Part shown: piece after piece, positions 6,157 through 9,729 of the stretch
Layout of the letters: the number at the start of each line of letters is the position of its first letter
How positions within the stretch are numbered: the stretch's first letter is position 1
Assembly (NCBI GenBank): GCA_040757115.1
Contig: JBFLYA010000139.1
Span: forward strand, 1 to 9,729
Source: a bacterium
GTDB lineage: Bacteria; UBA9089; CG2-30-40-21; SBAY01
Direction of reading: 5' to 3'
Length of the DNA stretch: 9,729 nt
Notes under the pieces: generated by a model
Seen by the model: only the letters and a program-made list of their open reading frames with translations
Database searches by the model: none
Told to the model about the DNA's origin: nothing
Made by a program: the position numbers and the translations under genes

Positions 6157-9100
6157 TTATTTAATTATCGCCAATTTACCTGTCTTTTTACTTAAAGTGC
6201 TGCTATTGATTATGTAGATATACACACCACTGGCAAAGTCTTTTGCCGTAAGCCAGATATAGTCATTATCAGTCCCATGCATCTCTGAAACTAACTCACC
6301 GGCGATATTGTATATCTTAATATTCCAGTTAGTACCAAGATTTTCAAATTTAATCCCTTGACTAATACTCGGTCGATACGGATTGGGATAGACTTTGAAT
6401 ATAGCTGGGTTACTGATTTTAATGAACTCACAAATTTGTTTCTCAACTTCTTTCTTACCAGGTGTGTTATCAGGTAGTCCTGTTAGTACTGCTAACATTT
6501 CTTCGTAGCACTTAATAAACTTAGAGTGGTCTATCTCATAGATACTCATAGCCCTTGCAGGTGCTGGCATCATTAATCTTCTATCAGGAGTCTTTCCCCA
6601 ATTTACGGCTACGGCGATTATATCTTCTGGTTCTACTATTCCATTTCCATCGGTATCAGCGTAGCAGGCATCTGGAAATGGAGGGATGACAATGCCCCAC
6701 TTAATAGCTAATTGTTTTTCCCATTTTATCCTTATCTCAAGTGGCGTCTCATCAGGCCAACGGGCAGGTCCTGCCGCATGTAAGTACCAATAATATAGTA
6801 TGGGGATTATATCCCCTAACGCTACAATCCCATCGTTGTCTGTATCCCCGGGACAGACCTCGGCTGTATCTATCCCTAAATCTACTGTTAATGTACAACT
6901 ACCTGATGCAAGACCAATTCTATTTGACTCAGAACCATACGCAGATACCTGATGAACTGTAAATTTAATCTCTTCACCAATCTTAGCCTGGTCTAACACT
7001 TTAAGCCAAATATTAGTCATCGTCCCATACCCATTTACACCACCACCTTTTCGTGCCACGCAGATACTCAGTGTTCCATTACCACCTCCAGTTAGAATGA
7101 GTGAATCTATGCCGATAAATTCACCTGCTGTGATATTTTTATAAAGTGGCTTAACCACCTGTATAATATCAGGTCTATCCCATACCAGTTCATACACTAC
7201 ATTAGACAATTCAGTTACCTGATTATCTTCATCTCCTCCCTGTATGGTGAGTAAAAATTCCACCCCTGCTGGTTGAGGAGAGCTAAGTTCGGGTCTTATT
7301 GTCACCCTGTTTGTTACAAATTCATCTGATTCAGGTAACAGGCTGACCCAGCTTTGAGTTCCATAAGCCTCTACTTGACTAAAACTCACACTAATCGTCC
7401 CAGGTTGAGCCTCTGCAGATAATTTAAATTTCACTAAGACCACATTCCCATAGCCTGTTACACCCTGGTCAGTTGGTTTTCTACCAATAAATACTGTTAC
7501 TGTACCTGGAGAAGAATGGTCTTCCTGAAATATAGGGTCATCTCCTAAGAAACCACCATGTTTAACTTCAAGCACATCAAGAATCTCAAAATTGGTATAA
7601 TGAAGGTTAAATTTAAGGTGATGCAGGTCCTCAACAGGCTCTCCCTCATCCCCAACCTGAATTTTGACCCAAACCTCGGACCCGGCAGATTGGGGTGAAG
7701 AGACGATAGGTTTTATTTTAGCAGAGTAGAGGATGAAGTTGACACCTGTTGTCTCAGTGCTTGCTTTAATAACTACTCCACTGGTTTCTGTAGCTAAGTA
7801 GCCTGATTTTGATGCCCTTGCAGTATAAGTCCCTTCTGGTAAGCCAGTGATAGAATAAGTTCCCGCAGCGGATGTTGTAGTAGAACCTATCACCGTCCCC
7901 GTTCCATCCAAAGCCAGCACCGTCGCCCCTTCGATAGCCGTCATCCCATCAGATTCAGTGACTTTGCCTGATATAGAGGCTACTCCAAGGGAATTGATTA
8001 TATCGTCTATATTAACCTCAGCATCATCATATAAGCTAACTCCTGTACTTACAGCCCCAGTATGAAAGGCTATCAGTCCTCGATAAGTGGCCGTTCCTCC
8101 TGGATTCAAGGTGAATTCTCTTACCATTGAGTCCAAACAAGTTGAAGGAGGGATGTAACCTGTTGGACCACCAGTGACAAATTGATTAGGATTAGTTGTC
8201 CAAGGTTGGATGAAACCAAATGTCATCCCTTCAGTATTATCATATATAGAGACGAATGGTTTTGTAGGCGAAGGGGAGTAGACTGACCACACATTAACAG
8301 AATCAAAGATTTGCTCAGAATATCCATATACAGTGAATTTATCAGGATTTACTGGTATTAAAGACCCAAATGCTGCACCATCATGGATGTGTGTTGGGTA
8401 CTCATCATAGGTAAAGGTCGAGCTACCAATATTCCTGAAAGTAGTCTGAAAGACTGCATACTCCTTATCTTTGGGAAGTATGATTGTTGCAGTAACCATT
8501 ATTTGCTTATCTGGTGTAGTTCCCTGTATATGGGTAACCCGATAAGCGGCTACTTCAGGTGTATTCTTAATCAACTCAACTGTATTTGGAATCACACCAC
8601 TTATATATTCATCAACAAACATCCCCCAATTTCCATTTGGCTTGGTATAAGAACTCTGACCAGATCTACCCCCGGCTGAATAGTAATTATAACCATTCTC
8701 GCTATCTCCATTTATCTGGATCCATACCTTGCCATTGTCCATCTTAATATCGATTGTACCATCATGGGTCAAATCTTGTTGGATGACTGTAACCTCACTA
8801 CCTGTATCAAAAACTGATATATCTCTTGTGGTTGTATCTGTTGCTCCATCGGTATCTTTAACTTCAAGTCTGATAATTTTAGTTCCAGCAGTTGGGTATT
8901 GGTGAGAGGCTGTCTTAACAGTGGTATAAGGTGTATCCCAACTACCATCATTCTCCCAGTCCCATCTTACTTGCAAAGCAGAGGTGGGGTCTTCCTTATC
9001 AGTAGATGAAGAGGCATCTACGGTATAGGTAGTGCCTACTGGACCTGAGGAAGGACTGACCGTGAAAGAGGCAATAGGAGGGGTGTTGGTGCCCGTTAAA

Positions 9101-9627
9101 GATTGGGCGATAGCATAGAGTTTATTATCCCAGGAACCAACATAGATGGTTCCATCAGAGTTTATTGCTGGGGAAGAGGTAATAATACCTTCGGTAGCAA
9201 ACTCCCATTTCTTCGTGCCATCAGGGTTTATGGCATAGAGTTTTTTATCGTATGATCCTACATAAATTGTCCCATCAAACCCTATGGCTGCTGAAGAACT
9301 GGCAAGATCTCCTGTAGCAAACTCCCATTTCTTCGTGCCATCAGGGTTTATGGCGTAGAATTTATTGGCATACAAGGATCCCACATAAACTGTTCCATCA
9401 ACTTCTATGGCTGGGGAGGAACCCACATGACTTTCTGTAGCAAACTCCCATTTCTTCGTGCCATCGGGATTTATAGCATAGAGTTTATGATCGTGTGAGC
9501 CAACATAGATAGTCCCATCAACTCCAATTGCAGGGGAAGATTCTACACTATCACCGGTTTCAAACTCCCATTTCTTTGTCCCATCAGGGTTTATGGCATA
9601 GATGCTACATAGCATAACATCGTGCAC
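6157..9627 (-). CDS. Large modular secreted protein: PQQ-like repeats, PKD, cohesin-like, dockerin-like, C-terminal sorting domain; 5' end probably lost
   Basis: A 1156-residue extracellular multidomain protein. In order: four PQQ-like beta-propeller repeats (9-48, 49-89, 90-129, 130-169; core YAINPDGTKKWEF ... DGTIYVGS) with the start of a fifth; a PKD domain (about 183-273); an unassigned beta-rich region (about 275-545); a carboxypeptidase-regulatory-like domain (550-633, ISGKVTESDG ... GLPEGTYTARASKSGY); two related cohesin-like modules (about 636-776 and 778-915); two dockerin-type calcium loops (DTDNDG at 928-933, DTDGNG at 991-996); and a FlgD/T9SS-like sorting domain (about 1075-1156, VYPNPYRPS ... 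IKIYNIAGELV ... SGVYIYII). No enzyme active site is recognised, so binding or scaffolding is likelier than catalysis. The GTG at 9627 is simply the first start codon after an in-frame stop: it lies inside a 19-bp repeat, has no ribosome binding site at a usable distance, and there is no signal peptide. ATG at 9615 is no better. The original N-terminus appears missing. Confidence 0.85.
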   Translation of the reverse strand: MHDVMLCSIYAINPDGTKKWEFETGDSVESSPAIGVDGTIYVGSHDHKLYAINPDGTKKWEFATESHVGSSPAIEVDGTVYVGSLYANKFYAINPDGTKKWEFATGDLASSSAAIGFDGTIYVGSYDKKLYAINPDGTKKWEFATEGIITSSPAINSDGTIYVGSWDNKLYAIAQSLTGTNTPPIASFTVSPSSGPVGTTYTVDASSSTDKEDPTSALQVRWDWENDGSWDTPYTTVKTASHQYPTAGTKIIRLEVKDTDGATDTTTRDISVFDTGSEVTVIQQDLTHDGTIDIKMDNGKVWIQINGDSENGYNYYSAGGRSGQSSYTKPNGNWGMFVDEYISGVIPNTVELIKNTPEVAAYRVTHIQGTTPDKQIMVTATIILPKDKEYAVFQTTFRNIGSSTFTYDEYPTHIHDGAAFGSLIPVNPDKFTVYGYSEQIFDSVNVWSVYSPSPTKPFVSIYDNTEGMTFGFIQPWTTNPNQFVTGGPTGYIPPSTCLDSMVREFTLNPGGTATYRGLIAFHTGAVSTGVSLYDDAEVNIDDIINSLGVASISGKVTESDGMTAIEGATVLALDGTGTVIGSTTTSAAGTYSITGLPEGTYTARASKSGYLATETSGVVIKASTETTGVNFILYSAKIKPIVSSPQSAGSEVWVKIQVGDEGEPVEDLHHLKFNLHYTNFEILDVLEVKHGGFLGDDPIFQEDHSSPGTVTVFIGRKPTDQGVTGYGNVVLVKFKLSAEAQPGTISVSFSQVEAYGTQSWVSLLPESDEFVTNRVTIRPELSSPQPAGVEFLLTIQGGDEDNQVTELSNVVYELVWDRPDIIQVVKPLYKNITAGEFIGIDSLILTGGGNGTLSICVARKGGGVNGYGTMTNIWLKVLDQAKIGEEIKFTVHQVSAYGSESNRIGLASGSCTLTVDLGIDTAEVCPGDTDNDGIVALGDIIPILYYWYLHAAGPARWPDETPLEIRIKWEKQLAIKWGIVIPPFPDACYADTDGNGIVEPEDIIAVAVNWGKTPDRRLMMPAPARAMSIYEIDHSKFIKCYEEMLAVLTGLPDNTPGKKEVEKQICEFIKISNPAIFKVYPNPYRPSISQGIKFENLGTNWNIKIYNIAGELVSEMHGTDNDYIWLTAKDFASGVYIYIINSSTLSKKTGKLAIIK
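9111..9602 (-). repeat. Tandem 120-123 bp coding repeats (PQQ-like units)
   Basis: Four near-identical units encode the propeller blades at the start of the large protein. The segment encoding YAINPDGTKKWEFAT recurs at about 9194, 9314, 9437 and 9557, spacings of 120, 123 and 120 bases. Two units share 41 identical bases in a row (9194-9234 and 9314-9354), far more than protein constraint alone requires. This points to recent duplication or gene conversion. A working propeller usually needs six to eight blades, so four and a part suggest that more units once lay upstream. Confidence 0.85.
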
Positions 9628-9723
9628 CCTATTTTAATACAAATTTATAGCAGGACATCGTGCACTCTCACCCCATGGGGTGAGCGAAATTCTAATCCTC
9701 AAAAATAGCAGGACATCGTGCAC
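9609..9723. repeat. Three direct copies of a 19-bp repeat at the broken gene end
   Basis: ATAGCAGGACATCGTGCAC occurs exactly at 9647-9665 and 9705-9723, and with two changes (TA for GG) at 9609-9627. All copies have the same orientation, with spacers of 19 and 39 bases. Each copy contains the palindrome GTGCAC. The cluster starts where the PQQ-like coding repeat stops matching its sister units (about 9603). The copies and spacers are too short and uneven for an ordinary CRISPR array. They could be binding sites or the subterminal part of a mobile element that continues beyond the window. Confidence 0.8.
9667..9684. repeat. 18-bp perfect palindrome between two copies of the 19-bp repeat
   Basis: CTCACCCCATGGGGTGAG is identical to its reverse complement. 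It occupies the middle of the 39-base spacer between the second and third copies of the 19-bp repeat. It is far more GC-rich than its surroundings. It could be an operator for a dimeric protein or a hairpin. No T-run follows on either side, so a terminator is unlikely. Confidence 0.75.
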
Positions 9724-9729
9724 CTTACA

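Noticed and set aside
8383-8679. Plus-strand reading frame of 98 codons opposite the large secreted protein
   Set aside because: It is antisense to a continuous multidomain coding frame and shows no recognisable motif.
9667-9684. Transcription terminator hairpin
   Set aside because: The palindrome is perfect with no natural loop, and no T-run follows on either strand, so an operator-like or element-related site fits better.
9609-9723. CRISPR array
   Set aside because: There are only three 19-bp copies, spacers are unequal (19 and 39 bases), one spacer holds a palindrome, and no cas gene is present.

Overview
This AT-rich bacterial window carries five substantial genes, a transposase remnant and an unusual amount of structured repeat DNA between genes. 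Gram-negative surface genes (a PorV/PorQ-type outer-membrane protein and a secreted protein with a type IX-style C-terminal sorting domain) sit beside a housekeeping block of M16 peptidase, FtsK and RodZ. This combination suggests an uncultivated diderm lineage of the FCB, Omnitrophota or similar candidate-phylum kind. The taxonomic placement is inference from gene content only.

Left part, plus strand: the window opens inside the 3' end of an IS630-family transposase gene (3-164). A gene-free stretch with a heptamer hairpin array follows (165-541). Then come an M16 zinc peptidase (start best placed at 542, 418 aa), a DNA translocase FtsK/SpoIIIE (1811-3892, only 12 bases later) and, after a 199-base spacer made largely of nested inverted repeats, a RodZ-type membrane HTH protein (4092-5012). 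These three families are often neighbours in bacteria (for example in the Bacillus subtilis spoIIIE-ymfM region) and serve surface proteolysis, chromosome segregation at division and cell shape.

Right part, minus strand, convergent with the first: a 1156-residue modular secreted protein (6157-9627) lies upstream of a PorV/PorQ-type outer-membrane protein (5134-6042). The large protein has four 40-41 residue PQQ-like propeller repeats, a PKD domain, a roughly 270-residue beta-rich region I do not recognise, a carboxypeptidase-regulatory-like domain, two cohesin-like modules, a pair of dockerin-type calcium loops and a C-terminal sorting domain. In type IX secretion PorV is the outer-membrane partner of such sorting domains, so the pair reads as a substrate next to a secretion or attachment component.

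The large gene has no signal peptide and no ribosome binding site. Its reading frame begins inside a cluster of three 19-bp repeats (9609-9723) that also holds an 18-bp perfect palindrome. Its true 5' end therefore appears to be cut off or displaced by repeat DNA. The most distinctive non-coding signal is a family of 7-bp-periodic, self-complementary sequences in three separate spacers (322-402, 3895-4080, 6068-6103).
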